From the NCBI RefSeq assembly GCF_014621695.1, contig NZ_CP061281.1:4030001-4094000 (forward strand): 64,000 bases of DNA, given 5' to 3'. The DNA comes from Streptomyces xanthii (GTDB taxonomy: Bacteria > Actinomycetota > Actinomycetes > Streptomycetales > Streptomycetaceae). The position numbers were made by a program, and so were the translations under genes. This document shows positions 41,767 through 49,858 of this stretch, piece after piece (position 1 is the stretch's first letter; each line of letters opens with the position of its first letter). The notes beneath the pieces were generated by a model. The model did no database searches. It saw nothing but the letters and a program-made list of their open reading frames with translations, and was not told the DNA's origin.

Positions 41767-42990
41767 TCAGCCAGGGCTGCGGGGCAGATCCCAGACGACT
41801 CGCCGTTTGCGCGGGCCGCGCAGCAGCCCCTGCGTCTGGGTGGTGATCGCGGCGAGCGCGTTGACGGTCCAGTGGGCGAGCGGATACAGGGGCAGCAGCA
41901 GACACGCGTAGAGGAGCCGTGGGTCGAGGCGGAGTTCGACGGCGACCGCGATCGCGATCTGGAGCATCGCGACGACGGCGATCCCGACGCCCCACGCGAT
42001 CATCCAGCGGAACTCGGTGTCGCCCGGGTGCCCGATCCAGTGCACGACGCCCCACACGGTCGCCGCGAGCATCGTGAGCACCCAGACGTAGGAGAGGAGG
42101 GCCTCGACGGCGATGGGCCACATGCCGCGGTGCCGGGCGCGGGCGACGGTGCGGCCGTGCGTGCGCAGCACCTCGCCCTGGCCGCGGGCCCAGCGGGTGC
42201 GCTGCGCCCAGATGCCGCTCAGGGTCTGCGGGACCTGCATGCCGACGAGGGCGTGCGGGGCGAAGCCGGTGAGGTGTCCGGCCTCCAGGAGCCGCCAGGT
42301 CAGTTCGATGTCCTCGGTGGCCATGCGGGGGTCGTAGCCGCCGACGGCGAGGACGGCGTCGCGGCGGAACAGTCCGAGGACGCCCGCGACGGTGCCGACC
42401 CGTCCGGCGAGCGCGTGGGTGCGGCGCATCAGCCCGATCAGCGAGGCCGTCTCCAGCATCTGCATGGTGGCGAGGACGCTGCCCCGGTTGGTGACGCGGG
42501 GGCTGCCGGCGACGGCCGCGTAGCGCGGGGAGCGCTGGATGCGGGCGACGAGGTGGTGTACGGCGTCGGGGTGCAGGTGGGTGTCGGCGTCGGTGACGAG
42601 GACGAGGTCGTGGCGGGCGCGGCGCATCCCGTCGTTGAGGCGGTCGGCCTTGCCGAGGTTCACGCCGTCGTCGAAGACGGTGACGCGCGGGTCGTCCCCG
42701 GCGGCGGCGCGGGCGGCGGCGACGGTGGCGTCCTTGGAGCCGTCGTTGAGGACGAGGATCTCCAGGCCGGGGTAGTCGACGCGGCGCAGGGCCGCGACGC
42801 AGCGCGCGATGACCGCTTCCTCGTTGTAGGCGGGGACGAGGACGGTGACGCCGGGCCAGCCGCCGTCCGGCTCGACCGCGTCGGGCCGCTCGTCGAGGAG
42901 CCGGAAGGCGACCCCGCCGACCATCCAGGCGGCGCCGGTCACGACCGGGTAGAACGCGAGGAAGACGAGCAGGACGTCGAGGAAGCTCAC
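41767..42990 (-). CDS. Processive family 2 glycosyltransferase (PgaC-like)
   Basis: 407 residues. N-terminal helix, cytosolic GT2 domain and three or four C-terminal helices. Catalytic features: VLVPAYNEEAVIARC at 49-63, LNDGSKD at 81-87, TDADTH (133-138, metal binding), ATEDIELTWR (224-233, catalytic base) and QRTRWARG (263-270, the QxxRW acceptor site). The set is typical of processive enzymes making beta-linked polymers such as poly-N-acetylglucosamine. It overlaps the small membrane gene upstream by ATGA, like PgaC with PgaD. Polymer identity is inferred from the family. Confidence 0.88.
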   Translation of the reverse strand: MSFLDVLLVFLAFYPVVTGAAWMVGGVAFRLLDERPDAVEPDGGWPGVTVLVPAYNEEAVIARCVAALRRVDYPGLEILVLNDGSKDATVAAARAAAGDDPRVTVFDDGVNLGKADRLNDGMRRARHDLVLVTDADTHLHPDAVHHLVARIQRSPRYAAVAGSPRVTNRGSVLATMQMLETASLIGLMRRTHALAGRVGTVAGVLGLFRRDAVLAVGGYDPRMATEDIELTWRLLEAGHLTGFAPHALVGMQVPQTLSGIWAQRTRWARGQGEVLRTHGRTVARARHRGMWPIAVEALLSYVWVLTMLAATVWGVVHWIGHPGDTEFRWMIAWGVGIAVVAMLQIAIAVAVELRLDPRLLYACLLLPLYPLAHWTVNALAAITTQTQGLLRGPRKRRVVWDLPRSPG

Positions 42991-43241
42991 GGGGCCTTTC
43001 CCTCCTCACGGCGCCGGGAGGCGCTGCCGAAGGCCAGGGCGATCCCGAAGACGCACCAGGAGACCAGGACGGCGAGCAGCAGGTGCCGCAGGATGAACGA
43101 CTGCCCGAGCAGCACGACCGCGAGGACACCGGCCGCCAGCCAGATCAGCGTGCCGAGCAGGAACGCGAGGACCTTGCGGCGGCCGGGGGCGGGCCGGGCC
43201 GGTTCGAAACGGAGCGGCGGGCGGCTGGGGCTGGTGCTCAT
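42987..43241 (-). CDS. Small two-helix membrane protein, PgaD-like partner
   Basis: 84 residues. After a Pro/Arg-rich cytosolic N-terminus (RPPLRFEPARPAPGRRK), two membrane helices: VLAFLLGTLIWLAAGVLAVV and LLLAVLVSWCVFGIALAF. It ends with a basic tail. Its stop overlaps the ATG of the PgaC-like gene, so the two are made together. PgaD in enteric bacteria is a similarly small two-helix protein needed for polymer synthesis; sequence similarity is not evident, but size, topology and position fit. GAAGG is 12 bases before ATG 43241, a little far. Confidence 0.7.
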   Translation of the reverse strand: MSTSPSRPPLRFEPARPAPGRRKVLAFLLGTLIWLAAGVLAVVLLGQSFILRHLLLAVLVSWCVFGIALAFGSASRRREEGKAP

Positions 43242-43377
43242 ACACGGACCGACCTTCTCGTGCGGCTCACGCGTCACGTAGCGGCAACCCTATGGCGCCC
43301 TGGGCCGGGTATGCACCTTATGTCCGTCGCGGGGGGTGCGGGCGACGGCTGTCGTCGGGGGTGCGGGCGGCGGACCG

Positions 43378-43815
43378 TCAGGGGGTGCAGGCGGCGGCGA
43401 CCGACACGCTGTTCTCGTACAGGTGGAAGCGTGTGATGCGGCCCTCCTCGACGGTCAGGCGCAGCGCGTAGGGCCCCTCGAAGGACTTGCCGGTGGCGCG
43501 CACGGTGCCGGAGATGTGCCCCATCAGCACGGCGTCCGTGCCGTCGACGAGCAGCGTGTCGACCGAGGCGCGGGCGTCCTCGGCGACGGTGTGCGCGGCC
43601 AGCTCCTCGAACTGCGCGGCGCACTCGGCGGCGGTGCGGCGGGGCCGGATCCACGGGACGACGGGGTTCTCGGCGAGCAGCCAGTCGACCTCGTCGGCGA
43701 ACAGCGCGGTCAGCCGCTCGGTGTCGGCGGCGGCCCGTGCGGCGAAGAAGGCGTCGACGGCGGTGCGGGTGGCCCGGGCGGCGTCGGTGCGGCGGGTGTC
43801 CTCTGCGGTGGTCAT
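43378..43815 (-). CDS. SnoaL-like / NTF2-fold protein
   Basis: 145 residues of the NTF2-like fold: an N-terminal helix pair (AVDAFFAARAAADTERLTALFA), then DEVDWLLAENPVVPWI, and a four-strand sheet (VDTLLVDGTDAVLMGHISGT, PYALRLTVEEGRITRFHLYEN). The pocket residues (Trp, Asp, His) are those of the ketosteroid isomerase-like group, but function cannot be inferred further. It is the last gene of the TauD-MFS-ALDH series, 59 bp after the ALDH gene. The ribosome-binding site is weak. Confidence 0.75.
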   Translation of the reverse strand: MTTAEDTRRTDAARATRTAVDAFFAARAAADTERLTALFADEVDWLLAENPVVPWIRPRRTAAECAAQFEELAAHTVAEDARASVDTLLVDGTDAVLMGHISGTVRATGKSFEGPYALRLTVEEGRITRFHLYENSVSVAAACTP

Positions 43816-43874
43816 GCACCGATCGTGGCCCGGGCCGCCGGAATGCGCGATGACCTGGGAGGTAATGCCGCCCG

Positions 43875-45590
43875 TCAGCCCCGCAGCGCCGACGCGAGGA
43901 TTCCCGGCAGGCGCCGCATCCTGCCGTCGGCGGTGTACGCGGTCAGGCGGCGCATCGTCGTGCGGCCGGTGCGGTTGGTGACGTAGTACGGCGGGCGGGG
44001 CGACAGCGAGGGCGAGCCCGTGAACAGGCCGCGGGGCGCGGGCGCGAACGGCGCGCGCAGCACCGTCTTCTCCACGTCCTCCAGCTGGAAGGCGTTGTGC
44101 ACGAACCCGATGCCGCTGCCGATGTCCTGCCGGGTGTGGCCGGGGAACGCGCCCCACGGCGTGTAGCCGAGCAGGAAGCCGAACGCCGACCAGCAGTTGA
44201 CGCCGAGCGTGCCGTAGCGCAGCGCGGCGATCGCCCCGTCGACCGCCGTGCGGTGGGCGCGCTCGGTGCGGGGGTGGACGAGGAGCGTCGCCCCGAGCGT
44301 GCCCGGCAGCCTGTCGTTGGCGAACTCGACGGCTGCGGCGAGGAATTCGGGGGCATCGGCGCCGGGCAGGCGCACCACGCCGAGCGCGCTCGCGAACACC
44401 TCGATGGTGAGCATCGGGTCGTCGGGGTCGCTGATCTCGGGGACCAGGACCCGGCAGCCGCCGTCGCCGTAGGCCTCGGCGTCCGGGTGCGTGCCGGCCG
44501 TCGCGGCGATCCGGTCGGCCGCACCCGGGTAGTGATCGGCGCGCTCGGGCAGTTCGCGCAGGACCCGGCGGATCTCCTCGAGCAGCCGCTCCGTGCCGTC
44601 CCAGTCCCGTGGCACGACCAGGACCTGGGTGGCGACGCAGTTGTGGCCGGAGTTGTTGAGCTTGCTCGTGACGATGTGCTCCGCCTGGAAGCGGAAGTCC
44701 GCCGCGCTCCACGGTCCGGGCGTCACGATGCACGGGCTCACCCCGCCCAGCTCGCTCGTGAACGGCTTGCCGTTGAGCGGGGCGCCGGCCGCGCGGCGCT
44801 GTGCGGCCTGCTCGTCCGTGCCCCACACGATCGCGTCGTGGGTGCGCTCGCTGCCGGTGACATGGATGGTGTCGACGCCCTCGTGCCCGGTCAGGTACGC
44901 GCCCTCCGCCGCGCCCCCGTCCACGAAGCGCACCCAGCCGCGCTCCACGAACTCGGCGAACACCGCCTCGAAGTGCGGCCGCAGGTAGGCGTTGACCGGG
45001 TTCATCTTGGCGAGGACGACCTGGCCCTCGGCGTACAGCTTGTGCAGGACGTCGAGCGGGGTGATCGCGGCGACGTTGCCCGCGCCGAGCACGAGCGCGA
45101 CTCCGCTCGCGCCCGCCCGGCCCCGGTACTCCCCGGCCGCGCGGGCCAGGACCTGCTCGCGGGTGGTGCCCGGCAGCGTCCACACCTGGGCGCCGAAGCC
45201 GCTCAGGAGCAGCCGGTCGGAGCCGGTGACCGGGAAGACGTCGACGACCGTACGACCCTCGCGGGTCCGGACCGCCCTGTCCGGTACGGGAGTTCGGCCC
45301 GCGTCGAGGCGGCGCAGGACGTGCAGGGTGGCGCGCACGCCCTGCGCGAGCGCCCAGGGCGCAGCCACCCAGTCCTCGGCCGCCCAGCCGGAGTCCTCCG
45401 GATACCCCTTGGCGCGGGCCGCGTCGGCGACCATGGCGGCGGCGCCGGCCGCGATCCGCGGCAGCATGCGCTCCAGCAGGGCGATCCGCTCGGGCAGCGC
45501 GGTCCTGGTCCAGCTCCCGGCGCGCTCGCGCAGGTCGTGGACGGCCCGGTCCAGCGGGGCGGTGTCCAGCGCCGATGCGGTGGTGCTCAC
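43875..45590 (-). CDS. Aldehyde dehydrogenase family protein, long form
   Basis: 571 residues, longer than usual ALDH by about 70. The N-terminal 130 residues are helical and unlike classical ALDH (LRERAGSWTRTALPERIALLE, AAEDWVAAPWALAQGVRATL). The NAD-binding fold includes GVALVLGAGNVAAITPLDVL and VLAKMNPVNAYLRPH, the Glu position in TSELGGVSPCIVTPG and the catalytic Cys in NSGHNCVATQVLVV. The tail ends in a Arg-rich RRLPGILASALRG. Start is GTG 45590 with AAGAGGAG before it. It lies 29 bp downstream of the MFS gene in the same operon. Substrate unknown; probably the aldehyde left by the dioxygenase. Confidence 0.82.
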   Translation of the reverse strand: MSTTASALDTAPLDRAVHDLRERAGSWTRTALPERIALLERMLPRIAAGAAAMVADAARAKGYPEDSGWAAEDWVAAPWALAQGVRATLHVLRRLDAGRTPVPDRAVRTREGRTVVDVFPVTGSDRLLLSGFGAQVWTLPGTTREQVLARAAGEYRGRAGASGVALVLGAGNVAAITPLDVLHKLYAEGQVVLAKMNPVNAYLRPHFEAVFAEFVERGWVRFVDGGAAEGAYLTGHEGVDTIHVTGSERTHDAIVWGTDEQAAQRRAAGAPLNGKPFTSELGGVSPCIVTPGPWSAADFRFQAEHIVTSKLNNSGHNCVATQVLVVPRDWDGTERLLEEIRRVLRELPERADHYPGAADRIAATAGTHPDAEAYGDGGCRVLVPEISDPDDPMLTIEVFASALGVVRLPGADAPEFLAAAVEFANDRLPGTLGATLLVHPRTERAHRTAVDGAIAALRYGTLGVNCWSAFGFLLGYTPWGAFPGHTRQDIGSGIGFVHNAFQLEDVEKTVLRAPFAPAPRGLFTGSPSLSPRPPYYVTNRTGRTTMRRLTAYTADGRMRRLPGILASALRG

Positions 45591-45619
45591 AGGTCGACTC
45601 CTCTTGTGTTCACGGGTGT

Positions 45620-46897
45620 TCAGGTGGTCAGGCGGGTCCGGTCGCGCTCCGGGTCGACGAGCGCGTACGCGGCCACGGCGCCGGCCGTGAGCAGCACGCC
45701 GGACAGCAGCACGGCGTGCCGGTAGCCCGCGGTGCCCTGGGCGTCGACGAGGGCGCCGACGACCGCGGGCGCGACCAGGCCGGCTGCCGTGACCAGCGCG
45801 TTCATCAGGCCGAGGGCGCCGCCGCCGCGGCCCGGCGGGGCGAGGGCGGCGACGGTGGTGGCGGCCACGGTGGCGTAGGCGCCGCCGAAGCCGAAGCCCA
45901 GCGCGATCAGCACGGTCTGGGACGCGCGCCCGTCGGTCAGCGGTGTGAGCAGCAGGCACACCGCGCCGATCGCGAGCAGGCCCGCGCCCACCCGCCCGCG
46001 CGCGGCCTTCCCGCTCGCGCCGCGCCGCATCAGCCGCCCGGTCAGCCAGGCCTGCCCGAACAGGACGGCGGCGCCGACCGCCCAGGGCGCGACGATCACC
46101 AGTCCGGCGGTGCCGGCCGCGTAGCCGAGGGCGTGGCGCAGGTACGACGGCAGCCACACCAGCATCAGCGCCACGGTCCAGTAGCTGGTGAAGTACGCGA
46201 GCGTCGTGCCGATCCAGGTGCGGCTCGCGAAGATCCGCCGGTAGGGGACCTGCGGTCCGGTGCCCGTGGCGCCGCCGCCGGCGGGGCGCGGGCTGTCCGC
46301 GCCGAGCGCCGCCCAGGCGAGACCCCACACCGCGCCGGCCGCCGCGAGCACCCACAGGGCCGAGCGCCAGCCGTGGTGCTGGATCAGCCAGGTCAGGGTC
46401 GGGGCCGAGACGATGACGCCGAGCGTGATGCCGACCGTGATCAGGGCGCCCGGCAGATTGCGCCGGTGGTCGGGGAACCAGGACAGCGTGGCCTGCTGGG
46501 CGACGGGGAACGCGGGTCCCTCCGCCGCGCCCAGGAACACCCGGGAGCCCACGAGGACCGCGAGCCCGCCACCGATCGCGGGCGGCACCTGCGCCACCGA
46601 CCACAGCGCGGCCATGACCAGGAGCAGCACCTTCGGCGACACCCGGTCGGCGGCGAGCCCGACCACGATCGCGGCGACCGAGAACAGCAGGAAGAACGCG
46701 CTGTTGGCGAGCCCGAACTCGGTGGCGCTCAGGTGCAGATCGGCGCGGATCTCGTCACCGGCGAGCCCGAGGACGGACTTGTCCGCGAAGTTGACCATCA
46801 TGAAGAAGACGAGCAGGCCGGTCACCGTCCAGGCCCGCCGGCCGCCGCCCTCGCGGTCCGCGACTCCCTTGCCGGGCGCGGCGGTCGTGGCGGTCAT
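45620..46897 (-). CDS. MFS transporter (anion:cation symporter-like)
   Basis: 425 residues, twelve helices in two halves with a Pro/Gly-rich loop between. The first helix has FFMMVNFADKSVLGLAGDE, close to the aromatic/organic-acid symporters; GLAADRVSPK is the intracellular 2-3 loop with its motif A, and the second half has GLAWAALGADSPRPAGGG as linker. It is coupled to the TauD gene by ATGA. Probable uptake of the dioxygenase substrate, an organic acid or sulfonate. Confidence 0.88.
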   Translation of the reverse strand: MTATTAAPGKGVADREGGGRRAWTVTGLLVFFMMVNFADKSVLGLAGDEIRADLHLSATEFGLANSAFFLLFSVAAIVVGLAADRVSPKVLLLVMAALWSVAQVPPAIGGGLAVLVGSRVFLGAAEGPAFPVAQQATLSWFPDHRRNLPGALITVGITLGVIVSAPTLTWLIQHHGWRSALWVLAAAGAVWGLAWAALGADSPRPAGGGATGTGPQVPYRRIFASRTWIGTTLAYFTSYWTVALMLVWLPSYLRHALGYAAGTAGLVIVAPWAVGAAVLFGQAWLTGRLMRRGASGKAARGRVGAGLLAIGAVCLLLTPLTDGRASQTVLIALGFGFGGAYATVAATTVAALAPPGRGGGALGLMNALVTAAGLVAPAVVGALVDAQGTAGYRHAVLLSGVLLTAGAVAAYALVDPERDRTRLTT

Positions 46898-47829
46898 GCG
46901 AGCGGGACCCCGGCGATGGCGATGCGCTCCATCACCCGGCGCTGCGGGAAGTAGTCGTTGACCGCGTAGTGCTGGACGGCGATGTTGTCCCAGATCGCGA
47001 TGGAGTCCGGCTCCCAGTGGAAGCGGATCTGGAACTCGGGGATGCGCGCCTGGAGCACCAGGATGTCGAGCAGTTCGCGGTTCTCCCGCTCGGACAGGCC
47101 CTTGATGTACCGGGTGAAGGGCTCGTTGACGTACAGCGTCCGGCGGCCGCTGCGCGGGTGGCGCACGACGACGGGGTGCTCGACCTGCGGCCAGTTCGCG
47201 CGGAAGGCGGCCTTCTGGGCGTCGTCCATGAGCGCGCCCCAGCTGGCCTCCCAGTCGTGGACGGCGGTCAGTCCGTCGATGCGCTCCTTCAGGTCCTCGG
47301 GCAGGTTGTCGTAGGCGGCCGCCATGTCGGCCCACATGGTGTCGCCGCCCGCGGCGGGCACCTCCACGGCGCGCAGCACGGCGCCGAGCGAGGGGTTGGC
47401 CATGAACGAGTGGTCGCTGTGCCAGATGTTCTTGTTGCCCGCGGCCTTGGCGTCCTTGGCGAGCCGGGAGATGCCGGGGGTGCCGGTCCGCGCGAAGAAC
47501 GGGTTGGGCTCGGGCGGGCCCCACACACCCGAGAGGGCCAGCTGGTGCTCGGCGGTGAAGCCGTGCTGCCCCCGGAAGAAGATCACCTTCCACTCGAGGA
47601 GCGCCTGGCGCAGCTCCCCGGCGAGCTGCTCGGTGAGGGGCCGGGTCAGGTCGACGCCGCCGAGCACGGCGCCGAAGTGCGGGGTGAGCGGGGCGACCTC
47701 GAAGCAGGTGTACGCGGGCTGTTCGGTGCCCGGGGCGAGCCGGTCCAGGGTGCGGCGCCCGTAGTGCATCAGGGGCTTGTCGAGCACCGGGCGGGGATCG
47801 GCCACGGAGGCCGAGGCGACGTCGTGCAT
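46894..47829 (-). CDS. TauD/TfdA family Fe(II)/2-oxoglutarate dioxygenase
   Basis: 311 residues from ATG 47829, which has GGGAGGAC before it; the longer frame starts at 47853 with no site. Iron ligands are His 137 and Asp 139 in WHSDHSFM and a distal His in VQHYAVNDY (about 289), with a 2-oxoglutarate-binding Arg in RRVMERIAI. The rest matches TauD/TfdA (LEWKVIFFRGQHGFTAEHQL, GDTMWADMAAAYDNLPE, YVNEPFTRYIKGL). Likely hydroxylates and splits a sulfonate, alkylsulfate or aryloxy acid to give an aldehyde, which would then be oxidised by the ALDH in the same operon. First gene after a clear promoter. Confidence 0.92.
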   Translation of the reverse strand: MHDVASASVADPRPVLDKPLMHYGRRTLDRLAPGTEQPAYTCFEVAPLTPHFGAVLGGVDLTRPLTEQLAGELRQALLEWKVIFFRGQHGFTAEHQLALSGVWGPPEPNPFFARTGTPGISRLAKDAKAAGNKNIWHSDHSFMANPSLGAVLRAVEVPAAGGDTMWADMAAAYDNLPEDLKERIDGLTAVHDWEASWGALMDDAQKAAFRANWPQVEHPVVVRHPRSGRRTLYVNEPFTRYIKGLSERENRELLDILVLQARIPEFQIRFHWEPDSIAIWDNIAVQHYAVNDYFPQRRVMERIAIAGVPLA

Positions 47830-47900
47830 GAGGAAGTCCTCCCGACAGCGCACGCGTGAACGCGGGCGGCTGGATGACAGACACGGATTACGTAACCGGC

Positions 47901-47929
47901 AGTATCGATATTGCCTCGCGACGAGGCAA
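47901..47929 (-). promoter_or_regulatory. Promoter with three clustered palindromes, TauD operon
   Basis: On the minus strand TTGCCT (47929-47924), 17-bp spacer and GATACT (47906-47901) make a good sigma-70-type promoter, about 72 bp before the TauD start. Three palindromes overlap or follow it: TTGCCTCG-CGA-CGAGGCAA (47911-47929), TATCGATA (47903-47910) and TTACGTAA (47888-47895), candidates for regulator binding. Confidence 0.65.
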
Positions 47930-48430
47930 GGGGGTGCGCCGGGTTGATTTCCGGGGGCCGGGAGGCGGGGACGGCCCCGGGATCGGGGGACGGGGTGGCC
48001 TGGGGCTGGGGCGGCGGTCCGGGACCGGGCGGTGCGACGGCCTGGGGTGGGGAGGCGGGGCGGGCTGGGGCTGGAAGGCGGGACAACCCGGGACCGGGAG
48101 ACAGGGCGGCCTGGGGCTGGTCGGTGTGATGGCCTGGGCCGGGAGAAGGGGCGGCAGAGGCCGGGAGGCGGGGACGCCCCGGGATCGGGAGGCGGGGCGG
48201 CCTGGGGCTGAGGGGAGTGGACGGCCCGGGACCGGGAGGCAGGGCGGCCTCGGGCTGAGGGGAGTGGACGGCTCGAGGCCGGGAGGCAGGACAGTCCGGG
48301 ACCGGGAGAACCGAGGCGGCCTCGGGCTGGGGGGCGGGGCGGCCCGGGGCCGGGCGGTGCGACGGTCCGGGACCGGGCGGTGGGGTGCTCTGGGGCTGGG
48401 GGTGGGACGGCTGGGACCGGGCGGCGCCGC
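47930..48430. repeat. G-rich minisatellite
   Basis: About 500 bp of imperfect repeats built from GGGACCGGGAGGC, GGCCTGGGGCTG and similar units; one 47-bp period is clear (CTGAGGGGAGTGGACGGC at 48208 and 48255). The plus strand is almost pyrimidine-poor with many GGGG runs, so it can form quadruplexes. It fills the space between the TauD promoter and the TetR gene. No coding sequence was supported there. Confidence 0.85.
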
Positions 48431-48436
48431 CCGGCG

Positions 48437-49033
48437 TCAGGAGGCGACCGCGCGCCCCACGAGGTCCACCACCGAGTCGACCAGCGCCTCGTCCGGCAGC
48501 CGCTGCTCGGCGACCAGGCGGAACAGCAGCGAGGAGGCGACCAGCGTCGTCGCCGTGGACAGATCGGCGTCCGGCCGCACGTCGCCGCGCGTCACGCCGC
48601 GCTCCAGGACGTGCCGGGTCTCGCTCGTCACGCGCGCCGTGTACGCGCCGTACCCCTCGGGCACCATGTCCTGCTCGGCGGCGGCGCCGATCACCCCGGC
48701 GAGCAGTCGTGCGATGCCCGGCTGCCGGTACGCGGTCATGCGGGCGGTCAGGACGGCCCGCAGCTCGGCGCGGAAGTCCCCCATGTCGGGCACGCTCAGC
48801 GGCCCGATCCGGGACTCGGCCGCCGCGATGACGAGATCCTGCTTGGTCGGCCAGCGCCGGTACATGGCCGGCTTGCTGACCCCGGCGCGGGCCGCGACGG
48901 AGTCCATCGTCAGCGCGGCCATGCCGCTCTCCGCGACCAGTTCGACCACGGCGTCCAGGACGGCGCGCGTGACGTGCTCCTGGCGCGGCCGTCCCGGTCC
49001 CCGCCGCGTGCCCTGCCCCTGATCGTCGGCCAT
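48437..49033 (-). CDS. TetR family regulator
   Basis: 198 residues. HTH near residues 35-65: SGMAALTMDSVAARAGVSKP and AMYRRWPTKQDLVIAAAESR. The C-terminal helical ligand domain has ELRAVLTARMTAYRQPGIAR and VASSLLFRLVAEQRLPDEAL. It is oriented toward the TauD operon and separated from it by the minisatellite, so it is the likely regulator of that operon; the palindromes at 47888-47929 would be its sites. RBS is not conspicuous. Confidence 0.87.
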   Translation of the reverse strand: MADDQGQGTRRGPGRPRQEHVTRAVLDAVVELVAESGMAALTMDSVAARAGVSKPAMYRRWPTKQDLVIAAAESRIGPLSVPDMGDFRAELRAVLTARMTAYRQPGIARLLAGVIGAAAEQDMVPEGYGAYTARVTSETRHVLERGVTRGDVRPDADLSTATTLVASSLLFRLVAEQRLPDEALVDSVVDLVGRAVAS

Positions 49034-49042
49034 GCGGCGACC

Positions 49043-49165
49043 CTACGCGGCCGTGAGCTCCGCCCGCAGCACGTGCTTGGTGACCTTGCCGGAGGGGGTG
49101 CGCGGCAGCTCGGCGCGCAGGACGAGTTCGCGGGGGATCTTGTAGCGCTCGTCCAGGGCCGGGCC
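49043..49165 (-). pseudogene. C-terminal stump of an acyl-CoA / AMP-dependent ligase
   Basis: In the minus strand, ALDERYKIPRELVLRAELPR continues into TPSGKVTKHVLRAELTAA and a stop at 49043. This is the A10 region of acyl-CoA synthetases (KIPR...ELPRT.SGK), with the Lys, but the other approximately 450 residues are missing: the adjacent sequence is instead the start of the divergent TetR gene. It therefore looks like the remnant of a deleted ligase whose partners (TetR and acyl-CoA dehydrogenase) survive beside it. Confidence 0.75.
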
Positions 49166-49194
49166 GGTCGGGTGCCGGCCATGGCGCGAAGCTC

Positions 49195-49208
49195 TGAATG
49201 ATGGTTCA
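49195..49208. promoter_or_regulatory. TetR-type operator candidate
   Basis: TGAA-TGATGG-TTCA, an inverted repeat, lies 8 bp before the ATG of the plus-strand TetR gene (49217). It would act as an autoregulatory site; the gene has no Shine-Dalgarno sequence, which fits a leaderless transcript. Confidence 0.45.
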
Positions 49209-49216
49209 CTGCTTGT

Positions 49217-49825
49217 ATGGCCTACCGCAAGACCCCCGCCGAGATCGGCCGGCTCGAAGCCGCGCGCGAGCACCTCGTCGCCAGCGCCACCGCCGTCGTC
49301 GCCGAGGTCGGCTGGGCGCAGGCCTCGGTCACCGCCGTCGCCGCCGCGGCCGGGATCGCGGCCGGGTCCGTGTACCAGCACTTCCCGTCCAAGGCCGCGC
49401 TCGCCGTCGAGGTGTTCCGGCGCGCCGCCGGCCGCGAGGTCGAGGTCCTCGGGCAGGTGCTGCACGAGCCCGGCGACCCCGTCGAGCGCCTCGCCCGCGG
49501 CGTCGAGGTCTGCGCCCGCCGCGCCCTGGAGAACCGGGGCCTGGCCTACGCCCTGCTCGCCGCCCCCGCCGAACCGGCCGTCGGCGCCGAGCGCCTCGAC
49601 TTCCGCCGCCGCTACCGCGCCCTGTACGCCGAGGTCGTACGGGAGGGCATCGCGGCCGGCCGGCTCCCCGCACAGAACGCGGAGATCACCGCCGCCGTGC
49701 TCACCGGCGCCATCGGCGAGGCCCTCGTCGACCCTCTCGCCGACCCCGACCCGGACGGCACCGGACAGCTCCTCGCCGACCTCACCGCCGCCGCGCTGCG
49801 CTGCGCGGGCGCGCCCACACCCTGA
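49217..49825 (+). CDS. TetR family regulator of acyl-CoA dehydrogenase locus
   Basis: 202 residues. HTH: GWAQASVTAVAAAAGIAAGS and VYQHFPSKAALAVEVFRRAA. The C-terminal domain has RALENRGLAYALLAAPAEPA and FRRRYRALYAEVVREGIAAG, typical of the TetR group beside acyl-CoA metabolism genes. It is 33 bp upstream of the acyl-CoA dehydrogenase and on the same strand, so probably forms an operon with it and senses an acyl-CoA. A palindrome just before the ATG suggests autoregulation. Confidence 0.88.
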   Translation: MAYRKTPAEIGRLEAAREHLVASATAVVAEVGWAQASVTAVAAAAGIAAGSVYQHFPSKAALAVEVFRRAAGREVEVLGQVLHEPGDPVERLARGVEVCARRALENRGLAYALLAAPAEPAVGAERLDFRRRYRALYAEVVREGIAAGRLPAQNAEITAAVLTGAIGEALVDPLADPDPDGTGQLLADLTAAALRCAGAPTP

Positions 49826-49858
49826 CCCCACCCCGTCCCGTCACAGGAGGCACGCACC

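Noticed and set aside
43332..43397. Three GGGGGTGCGGGCG-like units near the SnoaL-like gene end
   Set aside because: Short, imperfect and at irregular spacing (25 and 24 bp); no clear function.
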